Shown: positions 33,259 through 44,008, counted from the first letter of the stretch. The stretch: 64,000 nucleotides of DNA from Phaeotremella fagi (GCA_001599715.1 BCHU01000007.1:377586-441585); one strand, 5' to 3'. Notes: generated by a model not told the origin, from the sequence alone. A program made the numbers and translations.

Positions 33259-33719
33259 TTGGTGAAGAGAGCAACAACAAACGTTCATCATTGAGATGTC
33301 CTTCTCCTTTATCTATGTTGGCCACTGAGAGCTTCAAGACTGTCTTACTTACCTCTATTTTGCTCTGTGCTCTGTTGGCCTTCAGAGGCACTGCCTAGAC
33401 CGTGAGGAACTCACGGGTCCAAGGCGGTAACTGAAGAATCGGAGATCCTCAGCCACATTGAGGAACGAACGTTGCTGTCATACTCCTCTTAGAATAAGTA
33501 ATTAACCAGAATGACGAAGTGCTTGGCTGTTATCAAAATAGCCTCGTAATATTCTATATACGGACAATGTACTGTACATTTATGGTTAACAGTAAACGAG
33601 TTTCATAAACCGACTATAGACTGTAGAATCCCCTTTCAATCGATTTTATATTACAGTACAGTCAGTATATATGTACACATGGCCTTCAAACCACCTGTCG
33701 TAACCTAAATCGTATATAA
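33259..33719. other. Intergenic region between the two membrane-protein genes
   Basis: About 460 bp. It holds a perfect 7-bp hairpin, CCGTGAG (33400-33406) and CTCACGG (33410-33416), with a 3-nt loop, of unknown meaning. TATATA-rich DNA near 33545-33720 adjoins the 3' end of copy B. No gene recognised. Confidence 0.4.
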
Positions 33720-35275
33720 TCATTTAATCATTCCAGCAGAACTTCCAGCACCTGAAGACGAACCAGCGACACTCTCAGGATTCCAAGAAGGATCATAACC
33801 CGGTGGAGCAGTAGCCTCCTGATCAAACTCATCGATTCGACCTGCATCAACCGCTTCGCCAGGATCACTTCGTGGTTGACTAACCCTATTTGAATAAGCT
33901 TCTTGAACCTTTGAAGTAACCTGTCTAGTTGGATAACCAAGATCACTATGTCCACTATGACCAGCGGTGGAAGCCATCGCACCGAACGGGAAGATACCTA
34001 CTGAACTCGCTTGGATTGGTGAGGAAGGCGGTGAGGAGTTGGTGGGAAGGAGTGGACTTGTTGATTGGGAAGATGACATTTCGGAGAGTGGTGGTCTGGT
34101 CTCCACTGTAGGGTTTAGATAAGGGTTAGGGGAAGTGGAAGTTGAAGTTGGGTTGAACGGATCGGCGAACGGGGTAGGGGTGTAGGTTACTGGAAGGGGT
34201 GTTACGTGATCACCGTATTCCGTGGTTTCTCGATATTCATCAATGTCCAAGGGTGATGGTCGTCTAGGTGTGATTAGTCCGGATAGATCTTAGGGGTAGA
34301 GAGAACATACCTTCTACGTCTGCGGAGACAGAATAGAAGTAAGAGAACTGCTATGATAGCTGCGACTCCGCCGGCCTAGAGTATAATCAGCACTCAGGAC
34401 TGGTTCAAGCAGCGACAAAAGATACTGTAAACTCACCACACCACCAGCTATCGCTCCAACATTCGTCGTACTTTGTCCAGTAGTCACATCAGTGTTACTG
34501 TTAGCTCCACCAATAGTCTGAGTAGCCCCTGAAGCCGTAGTGAATCTGGTTAAGGTATTGGTAACAGTGTTATATCCAACGGAGGTTTGTTTATTACCGC
34601 CGTTAGAGGTTGGTGTATAACCGTTGTTCGTATCACTTTGATAGACCGGCGATGACACTGCTGGGTTGGAAACTGAAGCACCACCACCGTAAACTGTGGT
34701 TGATGATGCACTCGTTATGGACGATGTAGAAACCGTTGTTGAGCTGATTGAAGTGGTTGAAGAAGACGATGAGGAGCTTGAAGAAGAAGAACTGGAAGAT
34801 GACCGGGAGCTGGATGAACTGCTACTACTACTGCTACCAGTCAAACAAGAACTCGAACCAGCTCCAATGGTGATAGCACCAGTATAAGCGAAAGTTGAAT
34901 TATAATCAGTAACCTTGACAACGACGCTAGTCCCTAAAACTCTCAATCAATCTCCAAAAACAAGACAAAGTTAGACTACAACCTACCAGCAGCGAGATTA
35001 ACGATCCAAGAATAAGAAGTCCCGGTGATCCCAGGAAAAGAAACGAGAGGGGCACTAGCTGCATCAGGTAGAATCCCTACTGTGTAAGGTGGTGTTCCCC
35101 CGGACCAGGTTATGGTGGTACTGACACATTGAGCGAGGGTTGGGGCGTTTAATAACAGATCCGCTCTTTTTTTGTAGCCGTAGCCATAGACTGAATGACC
35201 TGGGGGTAGTTTCCCAAGGATGTAGGCGGTGGTTTGGGTTGTGTAGAGTAGGAATAGAGTCATGTAGAGGTACAT
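33720..35275 (-). CDS. Single-pass membrane protein with Ig-like ectodomain and poly-Ser stalk (copy B)
   Basis: Exons 35275-34987, 34933-34437, 34375-34311 and 34263-33720 give 464 residues. Signal peptide (MYLYMTLFLLYTTQTTA), ectodomain with CVSTTITWSGGTPPYTVGI and TSVVVKVTDYNSTFAYTGAI closing at SSCL, then a long Ser/Thr stalk with an almost pure Ser run encoded near 34745-34845. Membrane span AGGVAAIIAVLLLLFCL is followed by RRRRPSP, and a cytosolic tail of about 180 residues ends with PPGYDPSWNPESV. The tail motif PP-x-YD-x-x-W is shared with copy A, as are exon phases (1, 0, 2). Likely heavily O-mannosylated. Probably a surface sensor or wall-anchoring protein; the ligand is unknown. 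Confidence 0.8.
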
Positions 35276-35882
35276 CTTTTCGGGTTTTGGTGTTGTTGTA
35301 TGGTGAGGAGTGGACGGATTGTTGGTTGAATCAATTTTCGTTCATGTTGCATGCTTTCAAACTCCGTTATATGATATGAAATTCATTAACAGCACACGAC
35401 TCGGAGTCAGAACATGAAAGAAGTCATACAGTGTACAGTGTATTAGCATAGCATAGTTGACGACAAAACGGCGAGGGCGAGGCGTTGAAAGTCAACTGTC
35501 CTCCCTTCCCGCACTCTTCAAGTAAAGGTTCGAGAAACCAATGAGACGTTGTCTTGGCGCATTGCAGTACAACTAGAACAATGACTAACTGGCTTCTTGA
35601 GCCACAGCTTTTACGTCGTAATTGGAAACTCAAAGTCACAAGATGGTTGTGTACTGTGGCGTCTTACAGTTGCTCGTTAAAGTAGATCCCCGTTCAGCAC
35701 AGTGTCAGATCCGCAGCGTTGGATCTAGATTAGAGTAGGTACATTATCAAATGTTTACGTCAATTCTCTCTACCGTCGTTACTGGTCCCTAAAAACTTAA
35801 TTAAGATAAGAAGTCGTCGGTTCACACTGTACATACAAGAAACACAGATGCATAGGTGTAGATATGTACCAGATCCAAAAGA
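35276..35882. other. Intergenic region, about 600 bp
   Basis: Between the 5' end of membrane copy B and the 3' end of CDT1, both on the minus strand. It should hold the copy B promoter. The 71-codon frame at 35424-35639 starts with TTG and has no coding character. Nothing else seen. Confidence 0.4.
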
Positions 35883-37842
35883 TCATTCACCAAGTTCCTT
35901 CCGTATCCTTTCCCTGACTTCACGTAATCCACCGACTCGCTTAACTCTCCCAGGACTAGCAGGTCCAACACCGCCCACTCCCATACTCAAATTCCTTCCT
36001 GGCGATATGGGTATGTTCCCGACATGATCCTCTTTAGACGAAGGTGATGAAGGCGGTATAATTGTTGTTGGCATTTCTAGCCATTCTTGTCTAGCTATGA
36101 TTTTGAGATTTAGGAAAAACGGACATAGTTGGGTCAACATTTCTAATGAAGTTTTGGCTTCGGCTATGAATTTGTCGTTAATTAAGCTCTCGTTAGGGTT
36201 GTTTTTCTTCGAGCTTACCAATTGATATTGGAGATTTCGATGACTTTACAACCACATCCGCTACTTCAGACATGGGGATGACTTTCCTTTTACCTCTTGG
36301 TGGCGTAGGAATTGATGTCAATGTCCCAGGCGTAGAGCTTGTCGCTGAGAACATCCTAATTTTGCTTGTCAGTACCAGTATGATATTGACTCAAATACAT
36401 ACATCCAGACGGCTTCAGCCACTCCCTCTAATCTCGACAGTGTACTTCGTCTTTTGAACTCCTCTTGTTGATCCGCTGCCGACATGTTAATGGGTTTTAT
36501 ACCAGTCACAGAAGAGCCCAGAGTAGCAAGTTTTGATCCGCCAGAACGAGCTTTGATCTGTTGTCGTTAGCTACGACACATATCTTTCAGAGGCGTCACT
36601 CACTCGTTCATACATTGCTTGCCTTCTTTCCTCGACAGATCCGGGTCTAACGACATTACCCTTGATAGGTTTATCCTCTAAAACGAACGGGTCGCTCAAT
36701 CCATGGAAGGCTCCAACCTTGAGTGCCTGCGGTGGTCCAAGCTTTTTAGCCGGAGATGTGGTCAACCCAGGACCTAGACTAACAGTTGAAGATGGAGAAT
36801 TGATTGATCCAAATAAATTTGCTGAGGGAAGAAGAGTGGATGAAGGGAGTTTGGGCAGTTGTAGTGACGGTATTGGAGGTATGGAGGTTCGAGTGGATGT
36901 GTCGGAAGATGTTGGTGTGAGCAAGACACTTTGTGCAGGAGGCTTTGGTTGAGAATTAGCATACAACTCGAAGACGATTTTGAGTTCACTTACCTCCCAA
37001 CCTCCATGCAATTGAACCCATCTTTCCAGCTTAGCTCTCACGTCCTCTTCTCTTGCTTCACCCCCAGCACTCCAACGACTTATCAATCTAACACCACCAC
37101 CTTGACCTTTATTCCCCAAACCACCTTCAGCGCCGTTCAACAACATCTGTCTAGTTTCCCCCGGTTGAAGATCCAATTCAATACCTAATCCATAAGTATG
37201 AACCCTTCTACCATTCTGAGGATCAAGAGTACGTGTTGAAGATATCAGATAAGTCAATCCAGATATCGTCGCTGGCGATGGTGTCCTATCAGTCGAAGGC
37301 TCAACTAAAAATGGATTCTCCTGTTTAACATCTTTGCCCTTTTCAGAGACTGTTTTCTCCTCATCCAAAAGTCCATCCCATTTCCATAACCACGCCAACC
37401 GACTCAATTCCTGATGACCAAATCGTTTCCCACTGCTCCTCTCAACGGTTTCCTTGATCGCCAAAAAATTAGTCAAATTGGAAAGTTCAATCCTAGTCGT
37501 AGTTGGTGCATGAGGAGGTAAAACCGGTGGATGAGTGGCGATATGCATACTAATAGCTAGATTCACAGCATGATGTAGTAGAAGTAACGTTTGAAGATGT
37601 GGTGGTAAAGCGATTGCTTTGGTACGTGAATCCGTCATCGACAAAGGTGGACTTGAAGGTTCTACCAAACCGATTTTTCCCTTATGTCGACTTGATGGGG
37701 GTGTTGGAAATGGCGCCAAAGGTGGATTAGGTGTTGGTGGACCTCTAGTAGATCTTGTTCTTCCCTTTGACACGCTCCCTGAAGATGAGAGGACGATGTT
37801 GGATGTAGATTTACGTTTCCTGGGGGTGATTTGTTCGCTCAT
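35883..37842 (-). CDS. CDT1: DNA replication licensing factor Cdt1
   Basis: Exons 37842-36994, 36942-36604, 36557-36403, 36355-36219 and 36163-35883 give 586 residues. A basic, Pro/Ser-rich N-terminus (PRKRKSTSN) precedes the middle winged-helix domain at about 70-285 (LPPHLQTLLLLHHAVNLAIS, LTNFLAIKETVERSSGKRFG, then HQELSRLAWLWKWDG). A Ser/Pro linker leads to the C-terminal MCM-binding winged helix (AEAKTSLEMLTQLCPFFLNL then KIIARQEWLEMP). Both domains in this order are the Cdt1 signature. Cdt1 loads Mcm2-7 onto ORC/Cdc6-marked origins. The intron at 36943-36993 is 51 nt, in frame and stop-free; reading through would add 17 residues, so its splicing needs RNA evidence. Divergent from CGR1. 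Confidence 0.8.
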
Positions 37843-38213
37843 CTTGATTTTGGTTGGATGATTCAGGCCGGCTGATGCGATGAGATGTTGATGAAATATG
37901 GGAGAGTAATTTGGAGGTGAGCAAGACCCGCTTGCTCTTCATAGATACAGGATACGAAGTGAGTTACAAGAAATGGATTTGACAAGAGACGATGTCGAGA
38001 ATAAGTCAAGATTAAAATGCAAGAATATTAACAAGTCAGGTTCGTGGCTGGAGGAGAATTCACGCCAGGCAGGTAAGGCACACGAAAAGTCGCGTGGCAA
38101 AGAAAGGTACGGACAAGAACTAATCTCCGTCTCCCAGATTATTTTGCAGATTTTACGAAATGAACTTTGGGTGAGATTCATCTCTCACTTATTCCTTTCA
38201 TATCAAACACAAA
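37843..38213. other. Divergent promoter CDT1 / CGR1
   Basis: 371 bp shared promoter. No exact ACGCGT; the nearest is a partial GTCGCGTGG near 38090. An unsupported open frame crosses it on the plus strand (37973-38257). Confidence 0.4.
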
Positions 38214-38724
38214 ATGCCAGATCCAATCGGAGGTTCATCATCCACAACACCAGCTGAGAACCCAGTCACCATATCAGTAACACCCTCAAGGAACGGGAGA
38301 GTATCTGGTAAACCATGGAAAACAACTAAATCAGCAACGAAACGAAGTCATATCAGTCCAGCTATCAAATCTTCTTTTTCTGCTAGGAAGGAACTTGAGA
38401 CTAGACGTGAAGCTGCGAAAGCTGTTGAGAGGGAGATGAAGGAGGAGAAGGAAGCTGAAGCTGAACGGTGGGTTTTTTTTTTGCTTAAGATTGATTGGGA
38501 TTTTGGCTGATGGTATCAAAGGAAACGAACGGCTATTAAGGAACGTCGTGAGAGACAGGCTGAGAAGTTACGGTTGGAGGAGTTGAAAGCTAAGATGTCG
38601 GCTAAGAAGTTACAGAGAATGAAGAAGGTGAGCAGTAGATCTCTCTTGTGATAGCAATGAAAATATCTCGCTGACCATCAACAATCTACAGAGACAAGGT
38701 CGTTCCAAGAAAATCAATGGATGA
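38214..38724 (+). CDS. CGR1: rRNA-processing protein Cgr1
   Basis: Exons 38214-38467, 38522-38627 and 38692-38724 give 130 residues. The conserved opening GRVSGKPWKTTKSATKRS is followed by a charged coiled coil of KEEKEAEAERKRTAIKERRE type and a basic end (KKLQRMKKRQGRSKKING). That is the complete pattern and size of the Cgr1 family (about 110-130 residues), nucleolar proteins needed for 60S subunit rRNA maturation and thermotolerant growth in fungi. The second exon boundary splits an Arg codon. Nothing unusual apart from an oligo-T run inside intron 1 at 38472-38482. Confidence 0.9.
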
Positions 38725-38863
38725 TCCTGTCTATCAAATGTTATCATATACCCATACCCACGATTACCATTCTCAATTTCATTTTCGTGTACTGTATGCA
38801 TACTTTTACAACACAACCACCGTCTCAGCAAGATATATCCCTCTAACCCACGACCAAACTTCA

Positions 38864-39631
38864 TTAACGACTTTGGTTAAACTCCAAGAAAGCCTGTAAC
38901 TCCTCAGGACTAGGTGAATCCCATTGAGTATGTTTCAAAATAGCTCGATGTTTATCCAATGAAAGGGTGTTAAGTGCTGTACGGAATTGACGAGCTAAGG
39001 CTGATCGAGTAGAATCTATTGATATCAGTACTAACCCAAGGTTTTCGTATCAAATACCACACCTACCTGGAGTGAAGAATATCAAAACACTCAAAGAAAA
39101 CACCAAAATCACCATCAAAGTGATCAACAACACGGTCCACAAACTCTTTCCTCTGCGACGAGGGAGTAAAGCCGAATCAAGAGCTTCACAATCGACATAA
39201 ACCTCATGACCAACCAATCTACAGTTATCGACTCTAGCGAAAAGTTTAAAAGGTGGTCCATAACTACCACATCGTACCCGTTTGGTAGTAGATAAAGTAG
39301 TAGAAGACGGTAAAGCTGGTACACCGTATCCACCACCGTTACCGATAATTGTATTAGTGTTCTTTCCGGACCTAGGTGAAATCAGCAATTGAAGACGAGG
39401 TGGCGGAGGAGGAATGTAGATTCTCATCCCTGAAATTGATTCTTTGTTCTTTTTGGATTTCGGTGGGTTGGAAGGCGATCGACGTTGGAGCGCTGATTGC
39501 GGTGAGAGATGGTTGGTGTTTTGCGGTGGTATCGCGTTGGTACTGGTAGTCAGGTATGGGGGTGTTAGTGGGACAGGCGAGAATTTTTCCGAATGTTGAT
39601 GGATTTCGTAGTATGATGATCTTGATGGCAT
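38864..39631 (-). CDS. Type II membrane protein of unknown function
   Basis: Exons 39631-39067 and 39015-38864 give 238 residues. The N-terminal 165 residues are Pro/Ser-rich and cytosolic in character, with RRSPSNPPKSKKNKES and IPPPPPRLQLLIS. A block with three cysteines (RVRCGSYGPPFKLFARVDNC, then EVYVDCEAL) precedes RRRGKSLWTVLLITLMVILVFS and a single membrane span at about 168-188. A short C-terminal domain of 50 residues follows (RQFRTALNTLSLDKHRAILK). The basic patch before the span predicts a lumenal or outer C-terminus. No family recognised. An earlier in-frame ATG at 39670 would add 13 residues. Confidence 0.65.
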
Positions 39632-40116
39632 TTTGGGTTTTTGGGTAGATTGTGAAAAGAACAATCGCATCTTATATTGATGAATCAAATACCCGTCGTC
39701 AAGTGGTTCATCGCTCAGCAACGAGACATGGTCATATGAGAATATTTTTGGTTTGTACAACTTAGGTCACCAAGCGACGAAATATCTGAAACAGTTTGAT
39801 CGCCGTTACCAAAAATAGCCTAGCATGCAATCTGATCTCGACGACGCGATGAGGTACGAATGAACAAAAGCAACATTAATAGACGTTTGAAACAATGAAT
39901 TACATTTCGTGCATCCTGGACCCAGTATGGATAGTCGCAAACAGAAAGAGCAACCAAAAATTTGGATGACCAGTGATTATTATGAAATTTATGGTTTTAG
40001 AACATTTTCGTGCCAAATCCTTGTTGAGTATCAACGAGTCACCTTCTGGCCATTGGACTCAACCTCGACAACGTCCCTTCTGATCCAAACTCGACGCAAA
40101 ATCATAAAAAATGGTC
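39632..40116. other. Intergenic region left of the tRNA
   Basis: About 480 bp. A plus-strand frame (39909-40244) runs across the tRNA gene and is not coding-like. It should contain the promoter of the type II membrane protein. Confidence 0.35.
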
Positions 40117-40122
40117 AAAAAA
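40117..40122 (-). terminator. RNA polymerase III terminator of tRNA-Pro
   Basis: A run of six T on the minus strand begins 3 nt after the tRNA discriminator base, with a second T6 about 10 nt further on. Oligo-T is the standard pol III stop signal. Confidence 0.8.
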
Positions 40123-40124
40123 GC

Positions 40125-40224
40125 GGGGCCAGCCGCGAATCGAACGCGGGACCTCTTGCATTAGCGAGATTTCAGAAGAAATCATTTTCCCAAAGCAAGC
40201 GCGATACCTCTACACTACAAGCCC
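40125..40224 (-). tRNA. tRNA-Pro (anticodon UGG) with 28-nt intron
   Basis: On the minus strand the cloverleaf reads acceptor GGGCTTG, D arm GTG/CGC, anticodon stem CTTGC/GCAAG, anticodon TGG at 40192-40190, and T arm CCGCG-TTCGATT-CGCGG with the internal B box. The discriminator is C. An intron of 28 nt (40188-40161) follows position 37, the canonical place for nuclear tRNA introns; tRNA-Pro(UGG) also has an intron in yeast. The acceptor stem has one mismatch (T6 opposite T67) and one G-T wobble. The 5'-flank CGGC and 3' T run fit a pol III gene. Confidence 0.93.
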
Positions 40225-40726
40225 GCCGATTGTGGCAGTTGTGAACTTTGCATGAATATATAGCTTGCAAAACACACGAATATTCTTTGATGCGAAGACT
40301 AAAATCTCGAATCGCCAGCAAGCGTAGCACATAGTGATAGTAGTAGATATAGTAGTAGTGATTCGTCTTAAGACGAGTTCATGAGTTACTTCTTCACGAT
40401 TGCGATGATGTAGATAGTCTTTATGACTTGGACTGCTTTTAGTGCGCACAGACGTTCGTCAGCTTGAGTGGCGCTTTGATCGATATTATGATAAAATACC
40501 CAAGTGAACCTGTACTTCTGTCCAGTGGTGACTTTGTAAGTGTAAAGATACTAATCACAGCTATAAAAAGTAGTATATATCGTACATCTTGTCCAACAAT
40601 CCAATATCACTCGAACCAGTGCAGACCTTCAAGTACTGGTATATCAACTCTACGATTCAACTAAATAACAGCAAACTGAATCGAATAAATCTAAAACAAA
40701 AACTGAACTCCACCATAATTCTCAAT
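40225..40726. other. Intergenic region right of the tRNA
   Basis: About 500 bp, AT-rich, with TAGTAGTAGATATAGTAGTAGTG-like trinucleotide imperfect repeats near 40337-40360. No gene recognised. Confidence 0.35.
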
Positions 40727-41164
40727 CTACTCTTCATTGAAATCACTCAGATCTAACCACGTATCCGCACAAATTTCACCAAAGGAGACACTAGGTAAAT
40801 CAATTCTATAAATCAAAAGAGACTTTTCGTCGGTGATACCGAATTCTCCTAACGCAGTTTGACTGTTCACAGCATCGATAAATTTTGGTTTTAGGGTTTC
40901 CTTTCTAAGAACTTCTAGAAATGATTTTTTGACTTGGAGATAAGAGTCTTTAATCTCTGTTAATCTCGCTGTGTTGTTAACTCGTTTTATGAGCTTGGTG
41001 TATTGTCCGTCCCAAGTGCTCTCGGCTAGACTCAGAGTGTCGTCAATCGAATTTAAGCGATAACGGAATGGTCTTGTGGATGAACCAACCGATGTATCGT
41101 TATAAATTGATGCAGTAGTATTGGTTTCAAGCAAGGGCTGCTTTTCATCTATTTTTTCGTTCAT
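40727..41164 (-). CDS. Orphan 145-residue protein, paired paralogue A
   Basis: Single exon, ATG 41164 to TAG 40727. Residues 45-140 align with the neighbouring gene at 41458-41895: LAESTWDGQYTKLIKRV against LANKSWEDQYKKLISKV, then a KKSFLEVL / KRWISNDF helix, KFIDAVNSQTALGEF against KFSEALSKGTLRGKF, and ITDEKSLLIYRID against ISDEPYLLSYTID, with a closing Trp. Identity is perhaps 30%. No signal peptide, membrane span or known motif. Both are intronless, exactly 145 residues and in the same orientation, so an old tandem duplication is likely. Confidence 0.6.
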   Translation of the reverse strand: MNEKIDEKQPLLETNTTASIYNDTSVGSSTRPFRYRLNSIDDTLSLAESTWDGQYTKLIKRVNNTARLTEIKDSYLQVKKSFLEVLRKETLKPKFIDAVNSQTALGEFGITDEKSLLIYRIDLPSVSFGEICADTWLDLSDFNEE

Positions 41165-41457
41165 TGTTGTATGAATCGTTGTAATTCGATCCTTGACAAG
41201 TGGCGAAATAGCATTTCTTCTACTGTTCAGTGCAGCTTAGAAGACCACCGTCGAAAAAATGACACAGCGCCTTCTTGTATTTCCCGACGTTAATCACACG
41301 TTGCTTAAGATAACAAAACCTGCATGAAAGGTACAGAAAAATACTCCACCATATCTCAAACAGTACCACAGAGTCAAGTACGCTGAATGATGCTTGAAAT
41401 ATGCATACGTTACTGAGGTTTACATTCGTACTACCCAATAGCCTAACCGGAAACGAC

Positions 41458-41895
41458 TCAACTCTGAACATCTTCCTTCTTCTCCAAATCCTCTGTCTTC
41501 AACCATTGTTCCCAGCATTTCTGAGTTAAACTATTTCCACACGTATCATCAATAGTATAACTCAACAAATACGGCTCATCAGAGATATAGAACTTTCCTC
41601 TAAGCGTACCCTTACTCAACGCTTCACTGAATTTACTACCTAAGAGATTGTATTTGAAATCGTTAGATATCCATCGTTTACACCCAATAAAATGCCTTCT
41701 GATGTCTTTGTGTTTTGATTCGGGAACCTTAGAGATGAGTTTTTTGTATTGATCCTCCCATGATTTGTTTGCTAGGGTAGCTATTTCGGTGGGGTGATTG
41801 AGCTGAACAAATTTGTTGCTGTGGGCGCTTTTGGTTTCGTCGGAACAGGATTGAGTTGAAAAACTCGATTGTGTCGGGGCTGTGGGAGTATTCAT
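41458..41895 (-). CDS. Orphan 145-residue protein, paired paralogue B
   Basis: Single exon, ATG 41895 to TGA 41458. A Ser/Thr-rich N-terminus of 35 residues is followed by the shared core starting at LANKSWEDQYKKLISKV, a basic central helix (HKDIRRHFIGCKRWISNDF) and the shared ISDEPYLLSYTID strand region, ending CWEQWLKTEDLEKKED. It lies 293 bp upstream of its paralogue on the same strand. Function unknown. The core looks like a small alpha/beta domain, but this is inference. Confidence 0.6.
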   Translation of the reverse strand: MNTPTAPTQSSFSTQSCSDETKSAHSNKFVQLNHPTEIATLANKSWEDQYKKLISKVPESKHKDIRRHFIGCKRWISNDFKYNLLGSKFSEALSKGTLRGKFYISDEPYLLSYTIDDTCGNSLTQKCWEQWLKTEDLEKKEDVQS

Positions 41896-42455
41896 CTTAG
41901 GTCGTGGGGATTCGTAACACGAACAATTCGTAGTTGTAGTTTGTTAAGTGGGTCGTTAAGTGGGTCCCATGAGTGAAATCACTTGAGAATAAGTCCTTTG
42001 TTCTGAATTCTTAGCCGTTGAACGACAAAGGGAGGAAACCTTTTTTTTGTGTCTTTTTGTGGAGCAAAAAAAATGGCGGCTTTGAAACTGGCTATTTAAC
42101 ACATTGAATGGATCGGTCATTCAAGAAAGGATCGTGTCATTGAACAGACAGTGCCTATTTTTATGTACTGAGATGAATCTTCGGGTGTTAGTGGGTTTGA
42201 GGTTGATTGTGTTTTGGCTGACGAGAAAAGTACGTGGAATCCTGTGCCACGACAACGATGATGTGTTTTTTTTTGCCACTAGCCGTAATCGGCAGGAAGA
42301 TGTTTATGATCACCGGATCTCCACCATATAAGACAATCTCATCTGGTTATCATCGACATCTACATTACATGTTCATTACTGTAGACTCATAGACAACAGT
42401 CAAATAGTAACCTCAGAGAAAGAGACAATCTATCAATCCACTACAACCACCAAGA
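41896..42455. other. Intergenic region upstream of the REEP-family gene
   Basis: 560 bp, with poly-T (42041-42049) and poly-A (42066-42073) runs. A TATAAGACAATC element at 42328 lies about 130 bp before the next ATG. The plus-strand frame at 42104-42331 lacks coding character. Confidence 0.35.
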
Positions 42456-43827
42456 ATGTTAATTTCCCTCGTCTCAAAATGGGTCGGGTAAGCCCTAAAA
42501 CCATCCTTATCATCCAAAACCAAAAGCTGACGAAGCGAAAAAGGAACATATGTTGTTACCTTTACCCAGCCTATGCGTCGTATAAAGCTCTATCCATTCA
42601 TCCAGAGACAAATCCAATTGCTCAACAACAAGTTGAAAGATGGTTAATGTATTGGGCAGTCGTTGGAACTTGGACAGCAGTAGAGGCTGTGTTAGGTTGG
42701 ACTTTTTTTTGGTAACTTCATTCTTCTGACTTTCTCGTGCAACAAACTAATGGTGAATAGGATCCCATTTTATAGTTTCTTCAAAACTCTCGTTCTACTT
42801 TCATTATCACTTCCACAATCAGAGGTGAGAACATCACGTTATTGAGATACTAAATGTTATCCAGGGATCATCTTACATCTACCGAGCCCATCTCGCACCA
42901 TTCTTCAACGAACATGAATCTGATATCGATGCTTTCTTAGTCAGTTTGAGATCAAGAGCTACAGAAGCTCTAGCTGGTGGTGTAGGTTGGGTATGGGAGA
43001 AAGCAAAATCTCAACTCAACGTATGTCCCTCTTTCACCATGTCGTGTGATAAGCTCATCACGATAACAGATCGCTCTCCCACCTGGTCAGATGAACTCTG
43101 CAAACTCCGGTGAAGGAGACCAAATTCCTACGGGTCCAATGATTCAGCCTCCAACACTATCGGATCCAGCTTCAGGAGCCGCTCAACAGATGTACGGTCT
43201 GTTATCACGTTACGCTGGACAGTGAGTTGTCTAATCAAATTCCTTAAGACTACCGCTAAATAATTATCCAGGTATATGCCAATGGTAGTATCAACTCTAT
43301 CAGCCGCAGCAGCCTCCGCTCGAGGTACGCAACCCCCAACTGATTCCCAAACCCAAAGCAGGGGGTACAGCATGTCAGCGATCCAAATCCCAAATGAAAT
43401 GGATATGCCCATCCCCGTACCTACACCACACACCTCTGAATCATCCTTACGATCCAGAACTCTTTCCCTAGCGCAAGCCCAATCACAAATTGGTATAGGT
43501 ACACCGATGGGAGTCTCATCCTCCAATTCGTATTCACCCCATTCGAGATCGGTTTCCACACCAGGTCCACAAAGTGGGAAATTGTCAACTCACAATTCAG
43601 ATGATAGTATGAATTCACGTTCTTCGTTTGGAGGTGGGAGTGGGGGCGGCGGATCGAGATGGACAGGTAATATGTCTGGTTACGAGGAGATTAGACATGA
43701 AGAAGTCGAGGGAGTTAATGTCAATCCTAATCTCTCTCGTCCATCTGTTGAGAAAAGGAGATCAAGTTGGTTCGGCTGGGGTGGGGGTTATCAAGCTGTA
43801 CCACTCGATCATCCTAAAGATGAGTGA
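42456..43827 (+). CDS. REEP/Yop1 (TB2-DP1-HVA22) ER membrane-shaping protein with long C-tail
   Basis: Exons 42456-42487, 42544-42711, 42761-42824, 42865-43020, 43070-43221 and 43272-43827 give 375 residues. The reticulon-like hairpin domain is plain: CCYLYPAYASYKALSIHPET, ERWLMYWAVVGTWTAVEAVL, then IPFYSFFKTLVLLSLSLPQ and SSYIYRAHLAPFFNEHE. Such proteins wedge into the cytosolic leaflet and tubulate the ER. After residue 120 comes a 250-residue Ser/Pro/Gly tail (SRSVSTPGPQSGKLSTHNSD, GGGSGGGGSR) not found in yeast Yop1 (180 residues), closer in plan to REEP1-4. The first coding exon is 32 nt. The tail probably carries regulatory phosphorylation. Confidence 0.88.
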
Positions 43828-44008
43828 GAACTACCTTACAAGTACAATGTTTTGTAACCATCTGTATAGTTCCCTTTCAGTGTTGTTTGTCCTGTATCCA
43901 CGATGTAACAGTATAGAGACTTGGTCAAATTCAATCCAATGCCAAGAAAAACGATTCATGCGATACTAAACAAAAACAATGAACTGAACTGATATAAAGT
44001 CTTCACCT

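Noticed and set aside
34696..34887. Acidic plus-strand ORF (Glu/Val/Leu rich)
   Set aside because: Antisense shadow of the poly-Ser stalk in membrane protein copy B.
35424..35639. 71-codon minus-strand ORF with several Cys
   Set aside because: Starts at TTG, no signal peptide, no neighbours to splice to; treated as intergenic.
39909..40244. 111-codon plus-strand ORF
   Set aside because: It reads antisense through the whole tRNA-Pro gene and has no coding character.
42104..42331. 75-codon plus-strand ORF
   Set aside because: ATG-initiated but with biased composition, no splice context and no family resemblance; it lies in the promoter region of the REEP gene.
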